Of a stretch of DNA of 64,000 nt, positions 8,565 through 17,007 are shown one piece after another (the stretch's first letter is position 1; every line of letters starts with the position of its first letter). Position numbers and translations under genes: made by a program. The stretch is taken from assembly GCA_030428885.1 (NCBI GenBank), contig JAUIEJ010000013.1, positions 62,001 through 126,000 on the forward strand. The letters run 5' to 3'. The notes under the pieces are model-generated. The model was not told the DNA's origin, made no database searches, and saw nothing but the letters and a program-made list of their open reading frames with translations. Origin of the DNA: Gemmatimonadota bacterium (lineage in GTDB: Bacteria > Gemmatimonadota > Gemmatimonadetes > Longimicrobiales > Gaopeijiaceae).

Positions 8565-9740
8565 TCACCCGCCCGGCGACCAGACCCGCGTCAGGGCCAC
8601 GTCCACCGTGAAGTCCACCGAGGGACTGTTGGGGGGCACGTCTTCGGTGAAGCTGATCTGCCACCGCCACGCCTCGCCCAGCGTTCCCCGCCCTCCCACG
8701 GACAGATTCAACGGGAGGTTGTCGAGTTCGGCGAACCCGAACCCCGAGGCGTAGCGGCTGCCGCCGAAGAACTGTCCCAGGAGCGACAACCCTTCCAGGA
8801 CGCGCTGCTCCAGGGCCACGCTCCCGTACCAGGCGCCGTCGCGCATGATGGGCGCCAGTCGCTCGGGGAGGTCGAAGCGCACGACGCCCCCGGAGAGATG
8901 CAGATGGGTGGCGCCCCACGAGCGCCGGAGGGCGAGTTCGGCGGCCACGTCCGTCCCCCGGCTGCTGGCCCGATGATCGCCGTAGGGCAGCTTCACCGTG
9001 GTGCGGAGGGTCACGTCGCCCCGGGCGTCGGGCCCCCCGGCCACCTTCCACGCCACCCACATCCGGGGCGCCTCCATGCCCGTCCCCGGCGGAAGATCGA
9101 GGTACACCTGGGTCCGCCCGACCCGGCTCCCCAGATACACGCCGAAGTCGCCGTTCTCCACCTTCTCCCGGTCGGCGTTGGGCAGGCCGAAGAGATCGTG
9201 GAGCCCCTGGATCGCCGGATCCAGAAAGCCCCCCCAGTTGTGCTGGAGTCCCAGGGAAGCCCCGACCTCCACCCCCCCTCCCAATCCCCGGGCCAGGGAC
9301 ACGACGGTGGTGGACCGCTCCAGGTCGAAGAGCTGAAAAAACGACTCCGAGGCGTTGTACTCGAAGATGTTGGAGTAGGCCGTGGAGAGTCCCACCCGCC
9401 AGCCGCCCGTCGCCAGCACCTCGGTCCCCCGCACCGTTGGGGTGAGGAAGAGGTGGTACAGGGGATTCCGTTCCGCCACCCGGAGTGGACCCAGGGGCCG
9501 GACCCGCAGGTCGAAGGGTCCCTCGCCGGCGGGCCGTACCGCGGCCGCGCTGTCGGCGACCGCGCCCACCGAATCGGGGGACGCCGCGGCGGGTTGGGCC
9601 GACGCCCCTCCCGGAAGGAGGGCGAGAAGCACGAAGGCGGCGCCGAGCACCGTCGTCCGGCGGAACCCGGACACACCGGCGCGTCGGCGGCGGAGAGGCG
9701 CTTCCGTCACGGGCGGGCGGGTGTGGAGGAACGAGGACAC
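8565..9740 (-). CDS. DUF3187-family outer-membrane protein
   Basis: 391 residues from a GTG at 9740. Basic N-terminus, hydrophobic core and ASAQ cleavage site near residue 50 make a signal peptide, perhaps with an overlong N-region, so a start a few codons downstream is possible. The mature part has alternating beta-strand texture with many Gly and aromatic residues and ends in ...VDVALTRVW, consistent with a beta barrel. The domain matches DUF3187 (PLYHLFLTPTVRG near the start). The frame is open for another 393 codons upstream, but that portion is antisense to the peroxidase gene and was excluded. Confidence 0.8.
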   Translation of the reverse strand: MSSFLHTRPPVTEAPLRRRRAGVSGFRRTTVLGAAFVLLALLPGGASAQPAAASPDSVGAVADSAAAVRPAGEGPFDLRVRPLGPLRVAERNPLYHLFLTPTVRGTEVLATGGWRVGLSTAYSNIFEYNASESFFQLFDLERSTTVVSLARGLGGGVEVGASLGLQHNWGGFLDPAIQGLHDLFGLPNADREKVENGDFGVYLGSRVGRTQVYLDLPPGTGMEAPRMWVAWKVAGGPDARGDVTLRTTVKLPYGDHRASSRGTDVAAELALRRSWGATHLHLSGGVVRFDLPERLAPIMRDGAWYGSVALEQRVLEGLSLLGQFFGGSRYASGFGFAELDNLPLNLSVGGRGTLGEAWRWQISFTEDVPPNSPSVDFTVDVALTRVWSPGG

Positions 9741-9914
9741 GACCCGTGAATCTAGCCGCCCGCCGGGCCCCGGGCCACGGGCGCGCCCCCGGCCCGCCCC
9801 TTGTTTCCGGGTGGGGTCGTCGGGAGATTTCGGACAGCGGGCCCTCCCCGCCCCGTGCCGGCTTCGTCGGCGTACGGGGGCGCCGATGTGTTCATCGACG
9901 AACCGGAGGTCTTC

Positions 9915-10952
9915 ATGCTTCGCCCGCGCCTCTTCCGGGCCGTTCCCGTCCTGGCCTTCCTCACCGCCGCCTGCGCCCCCGACGGCGGTCCCGACGCCGC
10001 ATCCGAACCCGAGATGCTGGCCGCCCGCCCGGCCGACGTCTCGCCCCTCTTCGAACCCCTTCCCACCGAAGTCGCGGCCCCGGACGACAACCCCACCACC
10101 CCCGAGCGGGTCGACCTGGGCCACCGCCTCTTCTTCGAGCCCAAGCTCTCCCGGAGCGGCGTGATCTCGTGCAACACCTGCCACGTGGTGGGCGCCGCCG
10201 GCATCGACGGCCGCAGCGTGGCCATCGGCGAAGGGGCTCGTGAGGGACCCCGGAACAGCCCCACGGTCTACAACGCCGCCTTCCTCTCGGCCCAGTTCTG
10301 GGACGGCCGGGCGCCCACCCTGGAGGAGCAGGCCAAGGGTCCGATCCAGGCCCACGTGGAGATGGACCTCACCCCCGACGAGGCCATGGCCCGCCTGGCC
10401 GACACGGGGTACGGCCCCCTCTTCGAAGCCGCCTTCCCCGAGGAGGCCGAGCCCCTGACCTTCGACAACCTGGCCCGGGCCATCGCCGCCTTCGAGCGGA
10501 CCCTCATCACCCCCGGGGCGCCCTTCGACCGCTACCTCTCGGGCGAGGGCGACGCCCTGTCGGAGCTCCAGCGCCAGGGACTGGGCATCTTCCAGGACCG
10601 GGGCTGCATCGGCTGCCACAACGGGGTGCTGCTGGGCGGGAACGGCTTCGCCGGCTTCTCCCACGTCGTGGGTTCCGACGACCAGGGCCGGGCCGAGGTC
10701 ACGGGAGACAGCGCCGACCGCTACATGTTCCGCATCGCTCCCCTGCGCAACGTGGCCATGACCGCGCCGTACTTCCACGACGGCTCGGCGGCGACGCTGC
10801 GGGACGCCGTGGAGATCATGGGGCGGGTCCAGTTGCGCCAGGAGTTCACCGAGCCCGAGGTCGACGCCCTGGTGGCCTTCCTGGAATCCCTCACGGGCGA
10901 ATTCCCTCTCATCGCCCACCCGAGACTGCCCCGGACGGCGGGAGGGATGTAA
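9915..10952 (+). CDS. Di-haem cytochrome c peroxidase (MauG/CcpA family), lipoprotein
   Basis: 345 residues. The leader ends in FLTAAC, so Cys20 should be lipidated. Two haem sites are visible: CNTCH at 86-90 and CIGCH at 231-235, the two-domain layout of bacterial di-haem peroxidases, which reduce hydrogen peroxide with electrons from small cytochromes in the periplasm. Start chosen because GGAGGT at 9905-9910 precedes the ATG and the lipoprotein leader begins there. A methionine late in the second domain (RIAPLRNVAMTAPYFHDGS) fits family sequence. Divergent from the DUF3187 gene. Confidence 0.93.
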   Translation: MLRPRLFRAVPVLAFLTAACAPDGGPDAASEPEMLAARPADVSPLFEPLPTEVAAPDDNPTTPERVDLGHRLFFEPKLSRSGVISCNTCHVVGAAGIDGRSVAIGEGAREGPRNSPTVYNAAFLSAQFWDGRAPTLEEQAKGPIQAHVEMDLTPDEAMARLADTGYGPLFEAAFPEEAEPLTFDNLARAIAAFERTLITPGAPFDRYLSGEGDALSELQRQGLGIFQDRGCIGCHNGVLLGGNGFAGFSHVVGSDDQGRAEVTGDSADRYMFRIAPLRNVAMTAPYFHDGSAATLRDAVEIMGRVQLRQEFTEPEVDALVAFLESLTGEFPLIAHPRLPRTAGGM

Positions 10953-10976
10953 GGGGCGTTCCCGCGGAAACGTCCC

Positions 10977-11028
10977 AAAAGAGCGACCCCGCGCCCCGCG
11001 TTACCGCGGTAACGTGGGGGCGGGGTCG
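10977..11028 (-). terminator. Rho-independent terminator of tRNA-Val
   Basis: Near-perfect inverted repeat at 10984-11028 (outer arms CGACCCCGC and GCGGGGTCG, one bulge, one G-U pair, tetraloop near 11005-11008). On the minus strand it is followed at once by CTCTTTT. It starts 5 bases beyond the 3' end of tRNA-Val. The stem may also stop transcripts arriving from the convergent peroxidase gene. Confidence 0.85.
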
Positions 11029-11032
11029 GAAG

Positions 11033-11108
11033 TGGGCGCTACTGGATTCGAACCAGTGACCCCCTGCTTGTAAGGCAGGTGCTCTGGACCAGGCTGAGCT
11101 AAGCGCCC
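11033..11108 (-). tRNA. tRNA-Val (anticodon TAC)
   Basis: 76-base cloverleaf on the minus strand. Acceptor GGGCGCT pairs with AGCGCCC, discriminator A; D-arm TAGCTCAGCCTGGTCCAGAGC; anticodon stem CCTGC/GCAGG with loop CTTACAA giving TAC; T-arm loop GTTCGAATC. CCA is not encoded. The terminator hairpin follows directly. Confidence 0.97.
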
Positions 11109-11130
11109 GTGATGCTGACCAATCCACAGG

Positions 11131-11158
11131 AAGATACCCATTCCCTGCGATGGTCCAA
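11131..11158 (-). promoter_or_regulatory. Candidate sigma-70 promoter of tRNA-Val
   Basis: On the minus strand, TTGGAC (11158-11153), a 16-base spacer, then TATCTT (11136-11131). Initiation would fall about 15 bases before the mature tRNA 5' end. Match is 4 of 6 in the -10 box; no experimental support. Confidence 0.5.
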
Positions 11159-11373
11159 CCCCATCCATCACCAGCGACTCGTGCCAACGCTGGGCTCGCC
11201 GCAGCCGTCGCGGCGCCTGATACCACGCCTCACTCCCCCGATCTGGGCATTGCAGAGGCATGGAGCCCCATCGAAACGGCTGTCATCCCGGCGAGACCAT
11301 CCTCGCCGCAGGTTGGAGACCAGCGCCGCGAGATGGCGCACCCACTCGGCAATCGGAACGCGCCCCTGAGGGG

Positions 11374-12867
11374 CTAGGCCGGAGGGGCAAGCAGCGTCAG
11401 CTCCCGCGCTGGGCTGTACTGGCTCTCCCCGTAGCAGTCGCACAGAGTGAGGTTCACGAATCCGTTGCCCGCCCCTACGCGCCACCAGTACGTCCCTGGC
11501 GGGAGGGGCACCAGGAACTCAGTGCCCTGTACGGTAGAGTCGATGACGATGTCGCTGAATGCCTCATCGAGAGCCACCTGGACGGAATAGGAAATGTGCT
11601 CCCACGGCTCGACCGCAGTCCAGCTTAGGACCGCAGACGCCGCTGCGGCTCCGTTCGCGGGACCGACAAGCTCCGGGATCGAGGGGGACCGGGCCCGGAA
11701 GAGAACCTCGTACTGCGCATACTCCGTCGAAATCCGGCACGACCGCTCGTCCGGGTTCGAAAGGCAGGGGGTCCGCCATCCATCGAACTCCCAGCCCGGG
11801 TACCCGCCGGACGACGGGGGATGCGCTGTCATGGTCAGCTCGGTGCCGATAGGCCACCAGCCTGTGAAGGGCTGCCCGAATTGAACCCTCCCGTTTGGGT
11901 AGGGGAGGGCGGATGGGACGTCGACAGTGATCGCACCCTCCCAGCAAACGGCAGACGGGCGACACCTGAGCTCGGATTCGGGCAAGTACTCGAATCGGAT
12001 ATCGACGTCGCCATCCGATGAAAGGTCGACCACGCACTCGCGAGACGGCCAGAGGGTGTTCTCGCAGTCGCCCCCCCAGAGAACGGCGAAGGGGTAGCCT
12101 GACGGACCCGATGACCCTCCCTCGACGCGAAGTGTGACCTCGGATCCGTGAGAGAACTCTGCGCGCGCGCTCTCCTCCGCCCCGTCGATGAGAAGGCCGG
12201 AGGGCATCGAAACGATCCGAGCATCACCCGTCAGCGGATTCGCAAACCCCGGCTCCCCGCACTCGGAGGTTGGCTTGAACGCAGAATTCGCGCATTCGGT
12301 TGAGACATCGAGAGTGCGGAGCAAAGCGCCACGCTCGACCGTGAAGACGATCGGGAGCGCCAGCCTTTCGGACACTGGCACGAATTCGTCCCGATCGACC
12401 CGCCACGCCTGCCAGAGCCGCCGCACGATATCAATGTCCGCGAAGCCCAGTTCCACACCGTCGGCCCGGACGATCATGCGGTAGAGCTTCGACCGGTCCA
12501 CCCTCGCGCGCCTCGTATTCCAGACGGCGCTGAACACACCCCAGCGCCTGAACATGGAAAGCTTCTCGGCACCTCGCCCGCTGCTGCTGAAGCGAGCGAC
12601 CGGCTCTCCGACACACCCGTCTCCGCCCCACTCACAGATCTCGACCGAGAGAAGGTGATACAGTTCGGACGCGAACTCACCAGACGGACGATAGGTATCC
12701 GTGGCGATCGGCGGTTGCCAGTGAAAGAAGGTGTTCCCCCCCTCGTCCCTGCCATCTACGATGGCTTCCGCGAGTTCAGGCAGCCGGGGTGCCTCGGCCT
12801 CAGTGAGTGTGCCGTCTTCGCAAGCCACGAGACCTGCAAGTGCGACGACGAGGGTGAGCTTTCGCAT
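11374..12867 (-). CDS. Secreted lipoprotein with two InlB-type bacterial repeats and an Fn3-like C-terminus
   Basis: 497 residues; leader MRKLTLVVALAGLVAC puts the lipidated cysteine at 16. A region of about 170 residues without a recognised family follows. Then come two Cys-containing beta-rich units of the divergent InlB/Flg_new type (about 195-290, and about 305-390 with GTELTMTAHPP, WEFDGWRTPC). The end (about 395-497) resembles a fibronectin III/Ig-like domain (PELVGPANG, SVQVALDEAF, GTYWWRVGAGN). Base composition is visibly lower in GC and more mixed at third codon positions than in flanking genes, suggesting a variable gene. Surface exposure is likely; ligand unknown. Confidence 0.8.
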   Translation of the reverse strand: MRKLTLVVALAGLVACEDGTLTEAEAPRLPELAEAIVDGRDEGGNTFFHWQPPIATDTYRPSGEFASELYHLLSVEICEWGGDGCVGEPVARFSSSGRGAEKLSMFRRWGVFSAVWNTRRARVDRSKLYRMIVRADGVELGFADIDIVRRLWQAWRVDRDEFVPVSERLALPIVFTVERGALLRTLDVSTECANSAFKPTSECGEPGFANPLTGDARIVSMPSGLLIDGAEESARAEFSHGSEVTLRVEGGSSGPSGYPFAVLWGGDCENTLWPSRECVVDLSSDGDVDIRFEYLPESELRCRPSAVCWEGAITVDVPSALPYPNGRVQFGQPFTGWWPIGTELTMTAHPPSSGGYPGWEFDGWRTPCLSNPDERSCRISTEYAQYEVLFRARSPSIPELVGPANGAAAASAVLSWTAVEPWEHISYSVQVALDEAFSDIVIDSTVQGTEFLVPLPPGTYWWRVGAGNGFVNLTLCDCYGESQYSPARELTLLAPPA

Positions 12868-13186
12868 CTACAACATCTCCAGGGCTACGGAACGGTCGCC
12901 GGAACAAGTCCGTCCGGTGACCGCGTATGAAAGGCGCGCAAATCGTTGAAGAAATCTTTACGCAGCTTCGGTGTCTACCGCAAGCGACGATCCTGAAACG
13001 ATGCTTAGGCCCCCGAATTGTCGCGCCACGTGGCTAATCCGCTCCGGTCCGCATCGCCAGTATTCGCCACTCGCGCCGTAGAGGCTCCCTTGGCGGGCGC
13101 GCCCGCAGTCCCCATCTTGTCTCCTTCTCCGAACGCCGTTCCCCCTCCCGGAACGATCGTCGGACGAGGCAGGGAAAGGAGATCTC
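12868..13186. other. Divergent intergenic region
   Basis: 319 bases between a lipoprotein gene (-) and a response regulator gene (+). I see no open frame with coding character. On the plus strand a strong ribosome site, AAAGGAGA at 13175-13182, precedes the regulator ATG. A short inverted repeat, CGTTCC (13137-13142) and GGAACG (13150-13155), lies just upstream and could be an operator. The first ~90 bases share the lower GC of the lipoprotein. Confidence 0.5.
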
Positions 13187-13579
13187 ATGGCGCGACGAGT
13201 TCTGGTCGTCGACGACGAGGCCGACGTCCGTCGGTCCATCGAGCGGGTGCTCGAAGTCTCGGGCTATTCCGTGACCGCGGTATCCGACGGGGCCCGGGCC
13301 CTCCGGAGCCTCGAAGGCGATACCTTCGACCTCCTGATCCTGGACGTCTACATGCCCGACATGGACGGGCTGGGGCTCATGCGGGAACTCCGGAATCGAG
13401 GCGACCAGACCCCGATCCTGGCGGTCTCGGGGGGCGGCGATTCGCCCCACTCCATGGACCCCGAGGGGGCCCTCTCGGTAGCCCGGGCCTTCGGCGCGGG
13501 GGTGCTGCCCAAGCCCTTCACCGTCGACGAACTCCTGGGGGCCATCGACAAGCTCCTGGCCCCGGGCGACGACGCCTGA
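13187..13579 (+). CDS. Single-domain response regulator (CheY-like receiver)
   Basis: 130 residues, receiver domain only. Acid pocket DDE at 9-11, phospho-acceptor Asp53 in LLILDVYMPDMDG, Ser81 at the switch position and Lys109 in LPKPFT. There is no output domain, so it must act by binding a partner or relaying phosphate. A hairpin terminator follows. It stands alone between two lipoprotein genes of opposite strand; no kinase is adjacent. Confidence 0.93.
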   Translation: MARRVLVVDDEADVRRSIERVLEVSGYSVTAVSDGARALRSLEGDTFDLLILDVYMPDMDGLGLMRELRNRGDQTPILAVSGGGDSPHSMDPEGALSVARAFGAGVLPKPFTVDELLGAIDKLLAPGDDA

Positions 13580-13607
13580 TCCGCAGGCGCCGGGACGGCG
13601 AAACACA

Positions 13608-13640
13608 CGGGGGTGGCGGCCGCGTCGGCCGCCACCCCCG
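13608..13640 (+). terminator. Hairpin terminator after response regulator
   Basis: Perfect 13-base stem, CGGGGGTGGCGGC (13608-13620) with its complement at 13628-13640, and a 7-base loop. Only a weak T-containing tail (CTGTCGTTCCT) follows. It lies between convergent genes, so it may serve both directions. Confidence 0.7.
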
Positions 13641-13673
13641 CTGTCGTTCCTGTCGGGACGGAGTCCCCCGTGA

Positions 13674-15074
13674 TCAGTAGTTCCGGATCACCACGCCCTC
13701 GTCCTTGATGTCGTCTTCCGGCCCGTCGCCGTTGTCGTCGAAGTCGACGTTCCGGATGCGGAAGACGCCCTGACCGTCGTCCTTCTGCTCGACCTGGACG
13801 CCCCCGCCGCCGTTGTTCTCCACGTCGGAGTTGATCATCCGCACGTCGAGGTCGCCGTCGCCCACCTCTTCGTACTGCACGCCTTCGTCGTCGTTGTCGT
13901 TGAGCTCCATGTTCGACATGGTGCCCTTCAGGTCGCCGGGCCCGAACTCCTCGAGCTTGATGCCGTCGCCGCCTTCGCTGGCCTCGGACGTGACGTTGTG
14001 GAAGACGTGGATCACGTCGCCCCCGGCTTCCTCTTCCTCGTCCTCGGTGTACGAGACGTTCTCGTCGCCGTTGCCCCGGAGGGTCACGCCGATGACCACG
14101 GCCCGAATGTCGCCGGTGCCTTCCTCATCGAGGTCGAAGCCCTCGTCCCGGTTGCCGTTGATGGTGCCGCCCTGGACGTAGGCGATGATGGACCCGGGGC
14201 CGACCTCGTCGGCGTCGAGCCCGTCTTCCAGATCGTCGGTGTTCTGGGGCTGGGTCCCGTTGTCGTTGTAGTTCGAGAGGCGGGACCACATCCAGACGTC
14301 GCCGGCGCCCGTCTCGTCGACCTCCACGCCGTCCCCGGCGTTCTCCAGGGCGTTCACCCGGTTCAGCTCGATGCGGAGCGACCCCTCCCCTCCCTCGTTC
14401 ACCCGCACGCCGTCGAAGTCGAAGACGTCGGCCCGGAAGCCGTTGCCCACGATGTCGACGTGGTTCAGCCGGGCGGAGACCGAGGCATCGGAGTCGTGGA
14501 GTTGGTCGTCGATCCACAGGCCCGACAGACCGTTGCCCTCCAGCACCACCCGGCTCAGGAAAACGTCCACCCGGCCCGAGGCGTTGGACGGGATCGGCAC
14601 GTAGATGCCATGGCCCGACGAGTTCATGACCCGGAGGTCGGCGATGACCACGTCGCCGCCGCCGGTGAACTGGAGCGCGCTGGGGCTCGGGTCGGCGTCC
14701 AGGGTCACGGCGGGCTCGGGCGTGTAGGCCACGCCGCTGCCGTCGATGGTGGCGCCGTTGCCCTGGATCCGGATGTCCTGGCTTCCGGAAAAGACCACGG
14801 GGCTCTCCAGCAGGATGGTGCCCAGCCCCCGCCGGAAGACGATGGTCTTCACTCCCGACGTGCCCGCCGCGTCCCGGAGCGTGCCGGGGCCGCTGTCGGC
14901 CGATGAGCTGACCAGGGCCACCCCCGGCGCCGTGGCGTCGGCTCGGACGGTGGTGGTGGGATCGCGGGCATCGAGAGGGGACACCGGGGTGTCGCTACAG
15001 GCGGCCAGGGTGGCCGCCAGGGCGGCGAGCGCGGGAAGGGAACGGCGCACGGATCGCTCCGGGTTCGGGTGCAT
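13674..15074 (-). CDS. Acidic right-handed beta-helix lipoprotein
   Basis: 466 residues from the ATG at 15074, which gives a lipoprotein leader (SLPALAALAATLAAC, Cys26); the open frame runs 27 codons further up without a better start. Residues 60-220 look like a pectate-lyase/parallel beta-helix fold (GTLRDAA, IVFRRG, IRIQGNGATIDGSG). Residues 221-449 are eight tandem coils of 26-36 residues, each opening with (D/G)-G-(V/L/F/I) and an acidic patch followed by G-x-G-(D/S). No polysaccharide-lyase active site is evident. The high Asp/Glu content suggests calcium binding, an inference. It ends convergently with the response regulator. Confidence 0.85.
   Translation of the reverse strand: MHPNPERSVRRSLPALAALAATLAACSDTPVSPLDARDPTTTVRADATAPGVALVSSSADSGPGTLRDAAGTSGVKTIVFRRGLGTILLESPVVFSGSQDIRIQGNGATIDGSGVAYTPEPAVTLDADPSPSALQFTGGGDVVIADLRVMNSSGHGIYVPIPSNASGRVDVFLSRVVLEGNGLSGLWIDDQLHDSDASVSARLNHVDIVGNGFRADVFDFDGVRVNEGGEGSLRIELNRVNALENAGDGVEVDETGAGDVWMWSRLSNYNDNGTQPQNTDDLEDGLDADEVGPGSIIAYVQGGTINGNRDEGFDLDEEGTGDIRAVVIGVTLRGNGDENVSYTEDEEEEAGGDVIHVFHNVTSEASEGGDGIKLEEFGPGDLKGTMSNMELNDNDDEGVQYEEVGDGDLDVRMINSDVENNGGGGVQVEQKDDGQGVFRIRNVDFDDNGDGPEDDIKDEGVVIRNY
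13728..14414 (-). repeat. Eight tandem acidic beta-helix coil repeats (protein level)
   Basis: Encodes residues 221-449 of the beta-helix lipoprotein. Units begin at residues 221, 248, 284, 310, 337, 369, 396 and 423. The shared core is D-G-(V/L/F/I)-x-x-(D/E)-E-x-G-x-G-D followed by a hydrophobic strand and an N-x-(D/N) turn. DNA copies have diverged, so this is an old protein repeat rather than a fresh DNA duplication. Confidence 0.8.
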
Positions 15075-15189
15075 GGAGACAGAAGCCCGAACCTGGGCAT
15101 GAAAACGGACGATCCCGGAACACCGAGACCGCCCGGACCGCAACGGCTCCGTCACGATCCCGCGACGGCGCGTTCCCGCCGAGCGCGGG

Positions 15190-15363
15190 TCAGCTTCCGG
15201 CGAGGACCGGAATCGACGCCAGCAGGAGAAAGGCCGCGAACACCACCAGCATCCAGCGCACGAAGGTGCGGCCTTCGTTCACGCTGACGGTGGCGCGGGA
15301 GGCGCCGAAGATCAGGACGATCCCGACGGCGACGACCGCGAGGATCCAGGCGAAGGGGGGCAC
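15190..15363 (-). CDS. 57-residue membrane protein
   Basis: GTG start at 15363, TGA at 15190-15192. Two hydrophobic helices (AWILAVVAVGIVLIFGA and WMLVVFAAFLLLASIPVLA) are joined by a short polar hairpin with SVNEGRTFVR. The start lies 7 bases after the stop of another tiny membrane protein gene, suggesting a pair. No family recognised. Too short for many gene callers. Confidence 0.6.
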   Translation of the reverse strand: MPPFAWILAVVAVGIVLIFGASRATVSVNEGRTFVRWMLVVFAAFLLLASIPVLAGS

Positions 15364-15370
15364 GACCGCC

Positions 15371-15574
15371 TCACAGAATGATGGCCAGGGGGAGCAGAAC
15401 GACGTAGCCCAGCACCAGGAGGAGGGGCGCCAACGTCACCGATCCACCGGCCAGGAGCCAGTAGCCCACCACCAGGGCGAGGAGACCCGCTCCGCCCAGG
15501 GACAGGTTGACCGGGGAAAAATGGAGCGAGGGCGTGGACCCGTCGCCCGACGTGGCTGCAGTGCGCTTCGGCAT
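15371..15574 (-). CDS. 67-residue membrane protein, DUF3098-like
   Basis: A polar N-terminus of about 25 residues precedes two membrane helices (LGGAGLLALVVGYWLLAGG and LAPLLLVLGYVVLLPLAIIL). The spacing and the VTLAPLLLVLGYV segment resemble the small DUF3098 family, though similarity this short is weak. It lies 50 bases after the sigma-54 regulator stop and just ahead of the 57-residue gene on the same strand. Confidence 0.65.
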   Translation of the reverse strand: MPKRTAATSGDGSTPSLHFSPVNLSLGGAGLLALVVGYWLLAGGSVTLAPLLLVLGYVVLLPLAIIL

Positions 15575-15624
15575 GCTCGAAGGCTACCGGGGACCCCGGT
15601 GCCGATCAAGTGGGCCGCCGGGCC

Positions 15625-17007
15625 TCACGACGGCACGTGGAGGTCGAAGCGATCGACGTAGCGCTGCAGGCGGGAGCGGGAAATGCCCAGCACCCGAGCC
15701 GCCTCGCTCTTGTTGCCCTCGGTGCGATGCAGCACGACCTGGACGTGCTTCCGCACGGCGGTGTCGAGGGAGAAGTCGTCGGGATCGTCCTCCTGGCTCC
15801 GGGGCGCGGCGCCGAAGGTGCCGTGCTCCGTGTCCATGCCCAACACGAGATGCTCCTCGCCGACGGCGGCGCCCCGGGCCAGGATGGCGGCCCGGGTGAG
15901 GGCGTTCTCGAGTTCCCGGACGTTTCCGGGCCAGTCGTGGGACCGCAGACGGGCCATGGCCCCCGGGCCGATGTGCCGGACCCGGCTGCCCGTGGACGCC
16001 CGGATGCGCTCCAGGAGGGCCTCGGCCAGCAGCGGGATGTCGTCGCGGCGCTCCCGGAGGGCGGGCACCTCGATCTCCACCACCCGGAGGCGGAAGTAGA
16101 GGTCTTCCCGGAAGCTGCCTTCCTCCACCAGCGTCTCCATGGGCTGGTGGGTGGCGGCGATGATCCGGGCCTCGGTGCGCTTGGGCGTCTCGCCTCCCAC
16201 GGGGTAGAACGTCCGCTCCTGGAGGACCCGCAGGAGCTTGGTCTGGAACTCGGGAGAGGTGTCGCCGATCTCGTCGAGGAAGACGGTGCCGCTTCCGGCC
16301 ATCTCGAAGTAGCCCCGCCGGGCCGAGACGGCACCGGTGAACGACCCCTTCACGTGGCCGAAGAGCTCCGACTCCAGGAGGGTCTCGGAGAGGGCCGTGC
16401 AGTTGACGGCCACGAAGGGCTCGTCGGCGTGGGCCGAGTTGTCGTGGATGGCCCGGGCCACCATCTCCTTCCCCGTGCCCGTCTCGCCCCGGATGAGCAC
16501 CGTGGCCCGGTTCCGGGCCAGGACCCCGATCATCTTGTAGATCTCGATCATGCGGGGGTCCCGCCCCACCACCCGACCCGCCGCCCCGTAACGGGGCGCC
16601 TCGCCGGCCTTCTCGGCCTCCCGCTGCGCCTCCCGGTTCAGGGCCTGCTCCTTCAGGCAGCGGGTGACCAGATCGTCGACCCGGGCCAGCTTCACGGGCT
16701 TCACCAGGTAATCGAAGGCTCCGGCCTTCATGGCGTCCACGGCGCTGGACATGTCCTCGTGGCCCGTCATGACCACCACGCTCAGCGACGGCACCGTCTC
16801 CTGGACCTTCTCCAGGAGCTGGAGGCCCGACAGGCCCGGCATCATGAGGTCGGTGACGATGAGGTCGGGCTCGAACCGGCTCAGCCCCGAGAGGGCCACC
16901 TCGGCCGACTCGGCCGTCTCGACCTCGTGGCCCGAGTGGCGGAGCTTCTCGGCCAGCGCTTCGCGCAGGCCTTCTTCGTCGTCGACAACGAGGATCCGAC
17001 CGTTCAT
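15625..17007 (-). CDS. NtrC-type sigma-54-dependent response regulator
   Basis: 460 residues: receiver domain (Asp53 in VTDLMMPG, Lys103), AAA+ sigma-54 interaction domain with Walker A GETGTGKE (174-181), the loop GSFTGA (221-226, Ser replacing Ala of the usual GAFTGA), Walker [10 protein letters not shown], arginine-finger region [10 protein letters not shown], and a Fis-type helix-turn-helix at the end ([18 protein letters not shown]). It activates sigma-54 promoters after phosphorylation by a kinase not found nearby. Its ATG overlaps the stop of the peptidase gene by 4 bases and it closes the four-gene DnaA-like operon. Confidence 0.96.
   Translation of the reverse strand: MNGRILVVDDEEGLREALAEKLRHSGHEVETAESAEVALSGLSRFEPDLIVTDLMMPGLSGLQLLEKVQETVPSLSVVVMTGHEDMSSAVDAMKAGAFDYLVKPVKLARVDDLVTRCLKEQALNREAQREAEKAGEAPRYGAAGRVVGRDPRMIEIYKMIGVLARNRATVLIRGETGTGKEMVARAIHDNSAHADEPFVAVNCTALSETLLESELFGHVKGSFTGAVSARRGYFEMAGSGTVFLDEIGDTSPEFQTKLLRVLQERTFYPVGGETPKRTEARIIAATHQPMETLVEEGSFREDLYFRLRVVEIEVPALRERRDDIPLLAEALLERIRASTGSRVRHIGPGAMARLRSHDWPGNVRELENALTRAAILARGAAVGEEHLVLGMDTEHGTFGAAPRSQEDDPDDFSLDTAVRKHVQVVLHRTEGNKSEAARVLGISRSRLQRYVDRFDLHVPS

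Noticed and set aside
8565-10919. Apparent 784-residue protein joining the peroxidase region to DUF3187
   Set aside because: The first half is antisense to the haem peroxidase and has no family texture; the signal peptide begins near 9740.
11033-12960. tRNA-Val-linked integrated element
   Set aside because: No integrase or direct repeat of the tRNA 3' end was seen, and the low-GC patch lies on the 5' side of the tRNA rather than the 3' side used by most integrases.
13728-14414. CRISPR-like or DNA tandem repeat
   Set aside because: Periodicity is at the protein level with diverged DNA and no constant repeat or spacer.
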